A stretch of 64,000 nt of DNA. Origin: DATEDA01 sp963754305. Its GTDB lineage: Bacteria; Pseudomonadota; Gammaproteobacteria; Burkholderiales; SG8-39. Within the stretch, counting starts at the first letter, position 1, and each line of letters begins with the position of its first letter. Below, piece after piece: positions 9,149 through 17,770 of this stretch. The notes under the pieces were generated by a model. That model was given only the letters and a program-made list of their open reading frames with translations, was not told where the DNA came from and ran no database searches. The stretch covers positions 186,001-250,000 of the forward strand of contig CAVWFR010000051.1 of assembly GCA_963754305.1 (NCBI GenBank), in the 5' to 3' direction. The translations under genes and the position numbers were made by a program.

Positions 9149-9164
9149 CGAATTACAACCCCCC

Positions 9165-9192
9165 CGGTTCCCCCGGCTTTCGCCGGGGTTTC
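9165..9192. repeat. GC-rich inverted repeat between proC and yggT
   Basis: A near-perfect hairpin, CCCCGGC-tttc-GCCGGGG, fills half of the 54-bp proC-yggT gap. The same core design (arms of CCGGCG/CGCCGG type around a short centre) recurs at 15084-15163, 59125 and 59727. No T-run follows, so it is more likely a dispersed intergenic repeat or mRNA processing hairpin than a terminator. Confidence 0.5.
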
Positions 9193-9202
9193 CCGACCCC
9201 GT

Positions 9203-10021
9203 TCACAGCGGGTCGCTGCCGAGCTCGTCGCCGAGCTCGCGCGCCCGCTCGTTCGCGGCTCGCACCGCGCGCGCGATCGCCTCGTCCACGCGATCCGCTC
9301 GCATCGTCGCCAGCGCGCGCTCGGTCGTGCCGCCTTTGGAGGTGACCCGCTCGCGCAGGGTCCCGGGCGGTTCACTCGAGCGCGCTGCAAGCTCCGCGGC
9401 GCCGCGGAACGTGCCGAGCGCGAGCGCCCGCGCCGCGGTGGCGTCCAGGCCGAGCTCCCCCGCCGCACGCTCCAGGGCCTCGATGAAATAAAACACGTAG
9501 GCCGGCCCGCTGCCCGAAACGGCGGTCACCGGGTCGAGCAGCGCTTCGTCGTCGACCCATACGACCGAACCGACCGCCTCCAGCACGGCTTGAGCGTGGG
9601 CACGCTGCGCCGGCTCGACCGCGGGCCGGGCATAGAGCCCGGTCACGCCCATGCCGATGAGGGCCGGGGTGTTCGGCATGCAGCGCGCGAGCCGCGCGTA
9701 GCCGCCCAGCCAGCGCCCTAGATCCGCGAGCCGGATCCCGGCGGCGATCGAGAGCACGAGCTCGCCGCCGAGTTGCGGGGCCACGGCACGCGCCGCCTCG
9801 CGCATCTGCTGCGGCTTGACCGCGAGCACGACGAGTTCGCCGTACGGCGCCGCGCGCGCCGCGGTCTCGAAGCACGTGAGCCCGAGTGCGCCGGCGAGGC
9901 GTTCGCGCGCCTCGGCCAGCGGCTCGACGACTTTCATGCGGCGGGCATCAAAACCCTTCGCCGCGAGCCCCCCCGCGAGAGCCGTCGCCATGTTGCCGCC
10001 GCCGATGAAGGTTAGATTCAT
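9203..10021 (-). CDS. proC: Pyrroline-5-carboxylate reductase
   Basis: Last step of proline synthesis, reducing pyrroline-5-carboxylate with NAD(P)H. The 272-residue protein starts with the dinucleotide-binding fold MNLTFIGGGNMATALAGGL and carries the family signature SGSGPAYVFYFIEAL around residue 170, followed by the helical dimerisation domain with TFRGAAELA and VTSKGGTTERAL. Length is normal. The gene lies 42 bp downstream of yggS and 54 bp upstream of yggT on the same strand and is probably cotranscribed with them. Confidence 0.96.
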   Translation of the reverse strand: MNLTFIGGGNMATALAGGLAAKGFDARRMKVVEPLAEARERLAGALGLTCFETAARAAPYGELVVLAVKPQQMREAARAVAPQLGGELVLSIAAGIRLADLGRWLGGYARLARCMPNTPALIGMGVTGLYARPAVEPAQRAHAQAVLEAVGSVVWVDDEALLDPVTAVSGSGPAYVFYFIEALERAAGELGLDATAARALALGTFRGAAELAARSSEPPGTLRERVTSKGGTTERALATMRADRVDEAIARAVRAANERARELGDELGSDPL

Positions 10022-10063
10022 GCTCCCGGCCGTGCCTGGTATCGGAATGCGCGGCGTGGATTG

Positions 10064-10768
10064 TCACAGAACGAGGCGATCGGCGTTCTCCCGGGCCCCG
10101 AAGATCGCGGTGCCGACGCGCACCATCGTCGCCCCGGCCGCGATCGCCGCCTCGAGATCGTCGGACATCCCCATCGACAGCGTGTCGAGCGGGAGCCCGC
10201 CGCGGACCAGGGCCTCCTTCAACTCGCGCAGGCGCTCGAAGCGGCGACGCGCGAGCGCCATGTCGGTCGTTGGCTCGGGGATCGTCATGAGCCCGCGCAG
10301 TCGCAGCCGTGGGAGCTGCGCCACTGCATTGACGAGTGCTGCGGTCGCGGCCGGCGGGACCCCGCTCTTGGAGACCTCTCCGCTCACGTTGACCTGAACC
10401 AGCACCTCGAGCGGCGCCAGACTCTCCGGGCGTTGCGCCGCCAGCCGCTCGGCGGTTTTCAGCCGATCGATCGAATGCACCCAATCGCAGCGCTCCGCCA
10501 CCGGGCGGGTCTTGTTGCTCTGAAGCGGCCCGATGAAATGCCAGACGACGTCGAGCCCGGCGAGCCGGTCGATCTTGGCCATCGCCTCCTGCACGTGGTT
10601 CTCGCCGAAATCGCGCTGTCCGGCGGCATGCGCCGCGCGGAGGTCGTCGGCCGGAAACGTTTTGCCGACGGCCACGAGCACTATGTCACGGGGGTCGCGC
10701 CCCGCCGCCGCACACGCGGCCGCGAGGCGCGACTTTACGGCTTGCAGGCGGTTTTCGATTGTGTTCAT
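10064..10768 (-). CDS. yggS: YggS family pyridoxal phosphate homeostasis protein
   Basis: PLP-binding TIM-barrel protein of 234 residues. The PLP lysine lies in IVLVAVGKTFPADDL, with FGENHVQEAM, WHFIGPLQSNK and LSMGMSDDLEAAI following, all typical of YggS/PROSC. It helps keep free PLP in balance and has no known enzymatic turnover. The start is the ATG at 10768 (MNTIENRLQ); an earlier in-frame ATG at 10822 would nearly reach pilT. It heads the yggS-proC-yggT run and is divergent from pilT across 68 bp. Confidence 0.94.
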   Translation of the reverse strand: MNTIENRLQAVKSRLAAACAAAGRDPRDIVLVAVGKTFPADDLRAAHAAGQRDFGENHVQEAMAKIDRLAGLDVVWHFIGPLQSNKTRPVAERCDWVHSIDRLKTAERLAAQRPESLAPLEVLVQVNVSGEVSKSGVPPAATAALVNAVAQLPRLRLRGLMTIPEPTTDMALARRRFERLRELKEALVRGGLPLDTLSMGMSDDLEAAIAAGATMVRVGTAIFGARENADRLVL

Positions 10769-10836
10769 AATCACCCGGATTTCGCTGGTGCGGCAAGGGC
10801 TTGGCCGCGTAAGTTCCCACACAGGACGAAAAGTAT
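10769..10836. promoter_or_regulatory. Divergent yggS/pilT intergenic region
   Basis: These 68 bases must carry the start signals for yggS on the minus strand and pilT on the plus strand. AGGA lies about 8 bases before the pilT ATG and is a credible ribosome site. No clear -35/-10 pair could be picked with confidence. Confidence 0.4.
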
Positions 10837-11880
10837 ATGGACATTTCCGAGCTGCTCGCCTTCGTCGTCAAGAACAAGGCCTCCGACCTGCATCTCTCCG
10901 CCGGGCTGCCGCCGATGATCCGCGTGCACGGCGACGTGCGGCGCATCAACCTGCCGCCGCTCGAGCACAAGGACGTGCACTCGATGATCTACGACATCAT
11001 GAACGACGCCCAACGGAAGACCTACGAGGAGGTGCTCGAGTGCGACTTCTCGTTCGCCATTCCCGGGCTCGCGCGCTTCCGCGTCAACGCGTTCGTGCAG
11101 CAGCGCGGCGCCGCGGCGGTGATGCGGACCATTCCGACCAAGGTGCTGACGCTCGAGGAGCTCAACGCCCCGAAGATCTTCGGCGAGATCGCGAACCAGC
11201 CGCGCGGGATCGTGCTCGTCACCGGGCCGACCGGATCGGGCAAGTCGACCACGCTCGCCGCAATGGTCAATCACATCAACGAGGCCGAATACGGGCACAT
11301 CCTCACGATCGAGGATCCGATCGAGTTCGTGCACGAATCGAAGAAGTGCCTGATCAACCAGCGCGAGGTCGGGCCGCATACGCTGTCGTTCGCGAACGCG
11401 CTGCGCTCGGCGCTGCGGGAAGACCCGGACGTGATCCTGGTCGGCGAGATGCGCGACCTGGAGACGATCCGCCTCGCGCTGACGGGCGCGGAAACCGGAC
11501 ACCTGGTGTTCGGGACGCTGCACACGAGCTCGGCGGCGAAGACGATCGACCGAATCGTCGACGTGTTCCCCGCGGCGGAGAAGGAGATGGTGCGCGCGAT
11601 GCTCTCGGAAAGCTTGCGCGCGGTGATCTCGCAGACGCTGCTCAAAACCAAGGACGGCTCCGGCCGCGTCGCCGCGCACGAGATCATGATCGGCACCCCG
11701 GCGATCCGGAACCTGATCCGCGAAAACAAGGTGGCGCAGATGTACTCGTCGATCCAGACCGGCCAGCAATACGGCATGCAGACGCTCGACCAGAACCTCC
11801 AGGAGGTCGTGAAGCGCGGCCTGGTGACGGTCGCCGAGGCGCGGAACAAAGCCGCGAACAAGGACAATTTCGCGGGCTAA
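10837..11880 (+). CDS. pilT: Type IV pilus retraction ATPase PilT
   Basis: Hexameric secretion-superfamily ATPase that powers pilus retraction and twitching motility from the inner-membrane face. The 347 residues include the N-terminal PAS-like domain (MDISELLAFVVKNKASDLHL), Walker A GPTGSGKSTT, Asp box ILTIEDPIEFVH, Walker B DVILVGEMRDLETI, His box GTLHTSSAAKTIDRIVDVFP and the PilT marker AIRNLIRENK near the C-terminus. It is followed 52 bp later by pilU, the standard pair. With the Chp kinase at the left end, the window carries pilus motor and control genes. Confidence 0.97.
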   Translation: MDISELLAFVVKNKASDLHLSAGLPPMIRVHGDVRRINLPPLEHKDVHSMIYDIMNDAQRKTYEEVLECDFSFAIPGLARFRVNAFVQQRGAAAVMRTIPTKVLTLEELNAPKIFGEIANQPRGIVLVTGPTGSGKSTTLAAMVNHINEAEYGHILTIEDPIEFVHESKKCLINQREVGPHTLSFANALRSALREDPDVILVGEMRDLETIRLALTGAETGHLVFGTLHTSSAAKTIDRIVDVFPAAEKEMVRAMLSESLRAVISQTLLKTKDGSGRVAAHEIMIGTPAIRNLIRENKVAQMYSSIQTGQQYGMQTLDQNLQEVVKRGLVTVAEARNKAANKDNFAG

Positions 11881-11932
11881 GCCGCGGGAGTAACACTCGA
11901 CGGGTCGCCAGGCCCGCAACGAAGAGGGCGTC

Positions 11933-13072
11933 ATGGAACGAGACCAGGCAACCAAGTTCATCTACGACCTGCTGCGCCTCCTGTCGGGCAAGAAGGGGTC
12001 GGATCTCTTCATCACTGCGGGCTTCCCGCCGGCGATCAAGCTCGACGGCAAGGTCACGCCGGTGTCGCAGCAGCCGCTCTCGGCGCAGCACACCGCGGAA
12101 CTCGTGCGCTCGGTCATGAACGACCGCCAGGCCGCCGAGTTCGAAGCCACGAAGGAGTGTCAGTTCGCGATCTCGCCCGGCGGCATCGGCCGCTTCCGCG
12201 TGAGCGCGTTCGTCCAGCAGGGCGCCATCGGAATGGTGCTGCGGACGATCAACTCGAAGATCCCGACGTTCGAGGAGCTCGGGCTGCCGCCGGTGCTGAA
12301 GGACGTCTGCATGACCAAGCGCGGCCTGGTGATCATGGTCGGCGCGACCGGCTCGGGGAAGTCGACTTCGCTCGCCGCAATGGTCGGCTTCCGCAACGAA
12401 AACTCCTACGGCCACATCATCACGATCGAAGACCCGATCGAATACGTCCACCCGCACCGGAATTGCATCATCACGCAGCGCGAGATCGCGGTCGACACCG
12501 ACTCGTGGGAGAACGCGCTCAAGAACACGCTGCGGCAGGCACCGGACGTGATCCTGATGGGCGAGGTGCGCGACCGCGAGACGATGGACTACGCGATCGC
12601 GTTCGCCGAGACCGGCCACCTCTGCATGGCGACGCTGCACGCGAACAGCGCCAACCAGGCGCTCGACCGGATCATCAACTTCTTCCCGGAAGACCGGCGG
12701 CCGCAGCTCCTGATGGATCTCTCGCTCAACCTGCGCGGCATGGTCTCGCAGCGGCTGATCCCGCGCAAGGAAGGCAAGGGCAGGGTCGCGGCGGTCGAGG
12801 TCATGCTGAACTCGCCCCTGATCGCCGACCTCATCTTCAAAGGCGACGTGCACGAGATCAAGGAGATCATGAAGCGCTCCAAAGAGCTCGGCATGCAGAC
12901 CTTCGACATGCACCTGTTCGAGATGTACGACAACGATGTCATCTCCTACGAGGATGCGCTGCGCAACGCCGACTCGGTCAACGATCTGCGGCTCGCGATC
13001 AAGCTGCACTCGAAGGAAGCCAAGAACCGCGACATCACTGCGGGCCTCGGGCACCTCGACATCGTCAAATAG
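11933..13072 (+). CDS. pilU: PilT-dependent retraction ATPase PilU
   Basis: 379-residue PilT paralogue. It starts MERDQATKFIYDLL and has SGKKGSDLFITAGFPP, Walker A GATGSGKSTSLAAM, Asp box IITIEDPIEYVHPH, Walker B DVILMGEVRDRETMDY and His box ATLHANSANQALDRIINFFP. PilU works with PilT to strengthen retraction, and its longer C-terminal tail compared with PilT is present here. The start follows GAGGGCGTC shortly upstream. It is cotranscribed with pilT by position. Confidence 0.96.
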   Translation: MERDQATKFIYDLLRLLSGKKGSDLFITAGFPPAIKLDGKVTPVSQQPLSAQHTAELVRSVMNDRQAAEFEATKECQFAISPGGIGRFRVSAFVQQGAIGMVLRTINSKIPTFEELGLPPVLKDVCMTKRGLVIMVGATGSGKSTSLAAMVGFRNENSYGHIITIEDPIEYVHPHRNCIITQREIAVDTDSWENALKNTLRQAPDVILMGEVRDRETMDYAIAFAETGHLCMATLHANSANQALDRIINFFPEDRRPQLLMDLSLNLRGMVSQRLIPRKEGKGRVAAVEVMLNSPLIADLIFKGDVHEIKEIMKRSKELGMQTFDMHLFEMYDNDVISYEDALRNADSVNDLRLAIKLHSKEAKNRDITAGLGHLDIVK

Positions 13073-13084
13073 CCGTCATTCCAC

Positions 13085-13116
13085 GACTGCCGGCACCGCC
13101 GGCCCGTGCTTTTCTC
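13085..13116 (+). terminator. Possible terminator after pilU
   Basis: A GCCGGC-acc-GCCGGC hairpin lies about 15 bases after the pilU stop, followed by CCGTGC and then TTTT. The U-run is short and offset, so termination is plausible but not certain. The stem also resembles the GC-rich inverted repeats seen elsewhere in the window. Confidence 0.35.
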
Positions 13117-13195
13117 GCTCCCGTTGGAGAGGCCGCGCGCGACGCGAGCGGGGGGTTTGCAGCGCTCGCAAGAAGTCCCTAGCCTCGCAGGCTGA

Positions 13196-13516
13196 TCAGC
13201 TCCGCCGCAGCGCGTGCTTCAGCCCGTGGATCTCGTTCAGCACCGCTTTGAGCCCGCTGCGATCGGTCCCGGCGAGAATCTCGTCGCGCTTCTTCTTCAG
13301 CTCCCGGATGCGAGCCTTGCGCTGTGCCGTCTCCGCACCGCTCGCGTGGTGGTGATGGACGTGGGTGTCGAGGCCGAGCGCCTTGCATACCGCGACCAGC
13401 ACGTGGTCCTTGTTCATCTGCGTGTAGCCCTTGACCGCCTCGTGCTCCAAACCTTTCGCGATCTCGCGCAGCTCGACGACGGTCTTGTGCTTCAGCTCTT
13501 CGTACGTATGGGCCAT
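13196..13516 (-). CDS. Small Rho N-terminal-like domain protein
   Basis: 106-residue acidic/basic protein, probably cytoplasmic. Residues 1-50 (MAHTYEELKHKTVVELREIA, then YTQMNKDHVLVAVCKALGL) look like the SAP/Rho_N-type helical fold that binds nucleic acid in transcription factor Rho. A short His-rich patch (THVHHHHAS) follows, then a charged coiled-coil-like helix. Homologous small proteins of unknown function are common in betaproteobacteria. The ATG at 13516 is preferred because GGAGAT stands just before it; an in-frame ATG at 13618 would add an unconserved tail overlapping a dispersed repeat. Function is not known. Confidence 0.7.
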   Translation of the reverse strand: MAHTYEELKHKTVVELREIAKGLEHEAVKGYTQMNKDHVLVAVCKALGLDTHVHHHHASGAETAQRKARIRELKKKRDEILAGTDRSGLKAVLNEIHGLKHALRRS

Positions 13517-13583
13517 GGTCTTGATCTCCTTTGCGTCGATGGGGGGCGCGATCGAGCAAGGCGCCACAGCCCATCGTAACTCC

Positions 13584-13637
13584 CCGATTCCAGAGGCTGC
13601 GCTGCTCGAGAACCGCACTCGATCAGCGTAGGTCTAT
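13584..13637. repeat. Dispersed repeat of about 54 bp, copy 2
   Basis: Second copy of the element at 3093-3146, in the same orientation and again at the 3' end of a minus-strand gene: the rlmL stop codon lies in its last bases. The two copies share CCGATTCCAGA, GCT.CGCTG and GATCAGCGTA blocks. Confidence 0.6.
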
Positions 13638-14794
13638 GGCGTGTGCCGCTCCCGCCGCATGCTTCCGGCCACTATTTTGAACTCGAGTAGGCGGCATTCT
13701 AGCGGCCCGTTGTAGAGCGGGATCCGCTTCGAAGCTTTGAGCCCGATCAGCTTGCCGAGCCGCAGATCGGCGGTGAAGAAGTGACAGCGCCAGCCGGCGA
13801 ACCGCGCCTTCAGCGCATCGCCGAGCTTCGGGTAGAAGGCGGCAAGCGCCTCGTCCTCGCCGAGCCGCACGCCGTACGGAGGATTCGCTACCAGCACACC
13901 GTGAGGGGCGGGCGGGGGGAGCTCCAGCAGGTTGGCCTGTTTCAGCTGAATGGCGTCCGCCAGACCCGCCGCCGCGATCGCCGCCCGCGCTCTCGCCACC
14001 TCGGTGCCCGAGATATCGGCGCCGAAGATCGCCACCTGCCGGCGCGGCTTCTCGGCGGCTCGCGCGTCCTCGCGGACCTCGCGCCAAAGCTTCGCGTCGA
14101 ACCCGGTGAGCTGCTCGAACGCGAATGCCCGGCGGCTCCCGGGCGCAACGCCGAGCGCGATCGCGGCCGCCTCGAGGACGAGCGTGCCGCTGCCGCACAT
14201 CGGGTCGAGAAACGGCTCCTCGCCCGACCAGCCCGCGAGCGCGACGATCCCGGCGGCGAGGTTCTCGCGGAGCGGTGCGTCGCCCGCGTCGCCGCGCCAG
14301 CCGCGCTTCCACAACGGCTCGCCCGAGGTGTCGAGGTAGAGCGTCACCGATCGCGCGTCGAGAAAGGCGTAGATGCGAACGTGCGGAGAGCGCGTATCGA
14401 CGTCCGGGCGGCGACCGGTGTCGGCGCGGAAACGATCGCACACCGCGTCCTTCACCCGGAGCGTGACGAACTCCAGGCTCTTCACCGGCGAGCGGATCGC
14501 GCTGATGTCGACGCGGATCGTCCGATCGACGGCGAAGCGCTCTGGCCACGGCAGTCGATGCGCCGCGTCATAGATGTCCTGCTCGGTCGCGTACGGCGCC
14601 TCTGCGATGCGCCACAGGATGCGCGACGCGATCCGCGAGCCGAGGTTGGCGCGGTAGCAGACCGCGAGGCTGCCGGCGAACTTCACGCCCCCGCCGACCG
14701 TTGCGGTACGCATCGCGCCGTAGGTCTCGAGCTCGCGCGCGAGCACGGCCTCGAGACCACGGGGGCAGGAGGCGAAGAACGATTGCGGGGTCAT
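13634..14794 (-). CDS. rlmL: THUMP-domain 23S rRNA guanine-N2 methyltransferase (RlmL N-terminal half type)
   Basis: 386-residue protein with an N-terminal THUMP RNA-binding region (residues about 1-160, FFASCPRGLEAVLARELE at the start) and a C-terminal SAM-dependent methyltransferase with FLDPMCGSGTLVLEAAAIAL and the catalytic motif VLVANPPYGVRLG. This corresponds to the RlmL part that makes m2G2445 in 23S rRNA; the fused RlmK half found in E. coli is absent, as in many betaproteobacteria. The ATG at 14794 is used because the conserved N-terminus begins there. The stop lies in a dispersed repeat. Confidence 0.88.
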   Translation of the reverse strand: MTPQSFFASCPRGLEAVLARELETYGAMRTATVGGGVKFAGSLAVCYRANLGSRIASRILWRIAEAPYATEQDIYDAAHRLPWPERFAVDRTIRVDISAIRSPVKSLEFVTLRVKDAVCDRFRADTGRRPDVDTRSPHVRIYAFLDARSVTLYLDTSGEPLWKRGWRGDAGDAPLRENLAAGIVALAGWSGEEPFLDPMCGSGTLVLEAAAIALGVAPGSRRAFAFEQLTGFDAKLWREVREDARAAEKPRRQVAIFGADISGTEVARARAAIAAAGLADAIQLKQANLLELPPPAPHGVLVANPPYGVRLGEDEALAAFYPKLGDALKARFAGWRCHFFTADLRLGKLIGLKASKRIPLYNGPLECRLLEFKIVAGSMRRERHTP

Positions 14795-14830
14795 CGGGAA
14801 TCGCGGAGGATAGCGCGCCGCCCAGAATAG

Positions 14831-14947
14831 GGAGCCTTCGGAGAGCCCTGGACGGTCGAGAACGGGCTGCTGACGCCGACGCTCAAGGTGCGGCGGAACG
14901 ACGTGCTGAAGCGGTTCGCGCCGGCGATTGAGGCGGTGTACCAGTGA
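14831..14947 (+). pseudogene. C-terminal remnant of a long-chain acyl-CoA synthetase
   Basis: A 38-codon frame reads EPWTVENGLLTPTLKVRRND, then VLKRFAPAIEAVYQ and a stop. This is the typical extreme C-terminus of AMP-forming long-chain acyl-CoA synthetases. Everything upstream, including the AMP-binding core, is missing, and the frame is closed by a stop at 14828. The fragment sits in the 327-bp gap between rlmL and pepN, which otherwise contains only GC-rich repeats. Confidence 0.6.
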
Positions 14948-15083
14948 CGGCCATATCCACCCTCGCCGCCGGGCGTGCGCCGGCCGCGACGATGCCGGCG
15001 TCTCACGATGGCGCGTCGCGGTGCGGGCCAGGCACCGTTCCGATGCTGCCATGAAGGGGGCGAAGTACACGTCGCTCCAGGCT

Positions 15084-15163
15084 CGTCACCCCGGCGTACG
15101 CCGGGTCCAGCACGGCGCCGACTAACGCCGCTGGGTTCCGGCGTTCGCCGGAACGGCGTCATG
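15084..15163. repeat. Pair of GC-rich intergenic repeats in inverted orientation
   Basis: Copy one (15084-15110) is CGTCACCCCGGCGTACGCCG then GGTCCAG. Copy two (15131-15163) on the other strand reads TGACGCCGTTCCGGCGAACG then CCGGAACCCAG. Each has a palindromic core, and the two face each other across about 20 bases. The C-terminal dozen residues of the aminopeptidase are encoded by copy two. Confidence 0.6.
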
Positions 15164-17770
15164 CGCGAAGCGCGCGCGAATCCTCACCGTCCGCTCCAGC
15201 CCGTCCATCGCTTCGAGCACCTTGCGGCGCAGGTCCGGATCGAGTTTCGCCGCGCGCAGCACACCCTGCGCGGCCGCGAGGGAGCTCCCGTCCACCTGTC
15301 CCCCGAGAAACGCCGCGAGCCAGTTGTTCACGAAGAAGATCTTGCGCTCGCGCTTGAGCTGCGGGAGCCGCGCCAGGGCGCGCGCGAGATATGGCGCCGT
15401 CAACGCCGCCTGCTCGACGGTATTGAACGGCGCGACGCTCTCCTCGATCCAGCTCTCGGGGAGCGACGCGTCGTCGAACCATGCGGCGAAGTACTTCGTC
15501 TTGACCGCAGCGTCCGGCCGCGCGGCGGCCACCGCGAACGCGTAGCGGCGGCCGCTGTCCGTCGCGTCGGCTCGAGCCTGCGCCGCGAGAAGTGCCTCCG
15601 CCTCCGGATCGCCGAGCGCAAGCAGCCGCTCGACGATCCGGAATCGCTCGCGCGAGCTCAAGGCCACTCCGGGCACCTCGCGCGTTCCCGCGAGCAACGC
15701 CTTCATCGTCGCGCGCGCCTCCGCGGTCGTGGCGGCGGCGGTGAACGCCCGGAAATAGACGATGCGCCGGCCCTTGTCCGGCGCGCCGGCCATGCCGTCG
15801 AGCAGCGCGGCTTCGACGCGCGGCGCCACCGCGGCGCGCTGGGTGTCCGAGAGATACCAGCGTAACGCGGTCTGCGTACGGCCGAGCAGGCTTCCGACCG
15901 TCAGCTCGTCCGGCTCCCGCGGCGCCTGCGCGAGCGCGAGATCGATGTATGCAACCGGCGCGAGCCGCGCGTCGCGTACCTCGTCCCACAGCGCGTCGAG
16001 GAGCAGTGAGCGCAGGAACGGATCCTCGACGCCCGACAGGTCGGCGAGCACCGCGGCACGGCTCGCGTCGTCGAGCATGAACCGGCCGTAGGCGTAGTCG
16101 CCATGGTTGGCGAAGACGTAGCGTGGCGCGCGCGTGCCGGCGAGCTCGCCCACCGTCGTCGTGCGGCCCTCGAGCGCGACCGGCAGCGTGCGCGGCTGAC
16201 CATCGGTCGCGACGTACAGCTCGGTGCGCATCGGCCACAACTGGTCGCCGCCGAGCGCGGGCGCTTGCGCGAGCGTGAAGCGCTCGACCCGGCCGTTCCG
16301 CCCGAGCCGCCAGTCGGCGCGCACGACCGGCATTCCGCGCCGCGTCACCCAGGCCCTCGCCCAGCCGTCGAGCTTGCGCCCGGAGGCACCCTCGAGCGCG
16401 CGCACGAGGTCGCCCCAGTCGGCGGCGGCGTAAGCGTGGGCGTGCACGAAGCCCTGTACGCCGCGCCGGAACGCATCGCCGCCCAGGTAGAACTCCGCCT
16501 GGCGGAGCACCGCGGGCGCTTTGCTGTAGACGATGCTGCCGTAGGCGGACTTCGCCGCGGAGAGATTCGCCAGGCGCTGCCAGATCGGGGTCGTGCCCTG
16601 CGTCGCATCGGTGCGGTACGCCGCGACCTTGAGCTGGTGAAACGCGTTCCACGCGTCGACGTCCGGCATGATCGCCGCGGTCGCCTTCGCCGCCATGAAG
16701 TTCGCGAAGCCTTCCTTGAGCCACAGGTCGTCGAACCACCGCATCGTGACCAGATCGCCGAACCACTGGTGCGAGGTCTCGTGGAAGAGGAGCTGCGCGC
16801 GGCGCAGCTTGTCGGCGGCGGCCGGCTCGAACGGGAACAGCACCGACTCCTCGCGCAGGAACGTCGCGCCGGCGTGCTCCATCCCGCCATACGGGAACTC
16901 CGGCACGAGCACGAGATCGTGCTTCGGAAACGGGAACGGGAAACCGAACCAGCCGGCGAAGAAATCGATCGCCTGGCGGTGCAGGGCGAACATCTCGTGG
17001 GTCTCGCGCTGCGCGCGCGCGAGCCGGGACTTCCGCACGAAGAGCCGCGCCTCGGGCTGCGGCGCGACGCCGTCTTCCCGATCGTCGAGGATCTCGAACG
17101 GCCCCGCGGCAAACGCGAAGAGGTAGGTGCTGATCGGCTCGGTTGCACGGAAGCGGGCGCGCTTCGCGGCGCCGATTGGCGTGTTGTCGGCGACGCGCGC
17201 GTTCGATATCGCCTCCCAGCTCGCGGGCACGTCGAGCGTGAGGCCGAAGCGGGCCTTGAGGTCCGGTTGATCGAAGCACGGGAAAACCGTGCTGGCGTCA
17301 GACGGCACGAACAGCGAGTACACGTACTCGGAGCCGTCTTCGCGGTCGCGGTAGAGCGTGACGGCGGTGCCCGCGGCCGAGACCGGCGACTCGAAGCCGA
17401 TGCGGACGACGTTCTCGCCGGCGCGGACGAGGCGCGCGGGGATGACGAGATGCTCGTGCACGATGCGCGGCTTCTCGATCGCCATGCCGTTCGCTTCGAC
17501 CGCGCCGAGCCGGCCGCCGGCGGGCGGGCGCCAGTCGAGCACGAGGTCGACCGGCTTGCCGCGCACGGCCACGCGGAGCTCGAGCTCGCCGGCGAGCTTT
17601 TCTACCGGCGCCGTGACGGCGATGCGCAGGTCGTAGCGCACGTCCGCGTAGCGCTGCGCTCGCCAGCGAGCGAGCTCGTGCGAGACGCCGGGCTCGAGCG
17701 GCGGGGCGGGAGCGGCCTGCGCCATTACCGTCGCGCCGACGAGGAGCGCACCGGCGATGCGCCTCGTCAC
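15122..17770 (-). CDS. Exported M1 family zinc aminopeptidase
   Basis: 882-residue metallopeptidase removing N-terminal residues from peptides. The start is GTG at 17770, sharing GTGA with the upstream gene; it gives a signal peptide (about residues 1-20, ending MAQAAPAPP), so periplasmic location is likely. Hallmarks are the substrate-binding GGMEHAGAT (GAMEN equivalent), the zinc motif HETSHQWFGDLVT with the third ligand in LKEGFANFMA, and the C-terminal ERAP1-like helical domain. It resembles eukaryotic-type M1 enzymes more than cytosolic E. coli PepN. The last residues (VPANAGTQRR) come from an intergenic repeat. A longer open frame upstream of 17770 is read through the neighbouring membrane gene and was not used. 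Confidence 0.9.
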   Translation of the reverse strand: MTRRIAGALLVGATVMAQAAPAPPLEPGVSHELARWRAQRYADVRYDLRIAVTAPVEKLAGELELRVAVRGKPVDLVLDWRPPAGGRLGAVEANGMAIEKPRIVHEHLVIPARLVRAGENVVRIGFESPVSAAGTAVTLYRDREDGSEYVYSLFVPSDASTVFPCFDQPDLKARFGLTLDVPASWEAISNARVADNTPIGAAKRARFRATEPISTYLFAFAAGPFEILDDREDGVAPQPEARLFVRKSRLARAQRETHEMFALHRQAIDFFAGWFGFPFPFPKHDLVLVPEFPYGGMEHAGATFLREESVLFPFEPAAADKLRRAQLLFHETSHQWFGDLVTMRWFDDLWLKEGFANFMAAKATAAIMPDVDAWNAFHQLKVAAYRTDATQGTTPIWQRLANLSAAKSAYGSIVYSKAPAVLRQAEFYLGGDAFRRGVQGFVHAHAYAAADWGDLVRALEGASGRKLDGWARAWVTRRGMPVVRADWRLGRNGRVERFTLAQAPALGGDQLWPMRTELYVATDGQPRTLPVALEGRTTTVGELAGTRAPRYVFANHGDYAYGRFMLDDASRAAVLADLSGVEDPFLRSLLLDALWDEVRDARLAPVAYIDLALAQAPREPDELTVGSLLGRTQTALRWYLSDTQRAAVAPRVEAALLDGMAGAPDKGRRIVYFRAFTAAATTAEARATMKALLAGTREVPGVALSSRERFRIVERLLALGDPEAEALLAAQARADATDSGRRYAFAVAAARPDAAVKTKYFAAWFDDASLPESWIEESVAPFNTVEQAALTAPYLARALARLPQLKRERKIFFVNNWLAAFLGGQVDGSSLAAAQGVLRAAKLDPDLRRKVLEAMDGLERTVRIRARFAHDAVPANAGTQRR

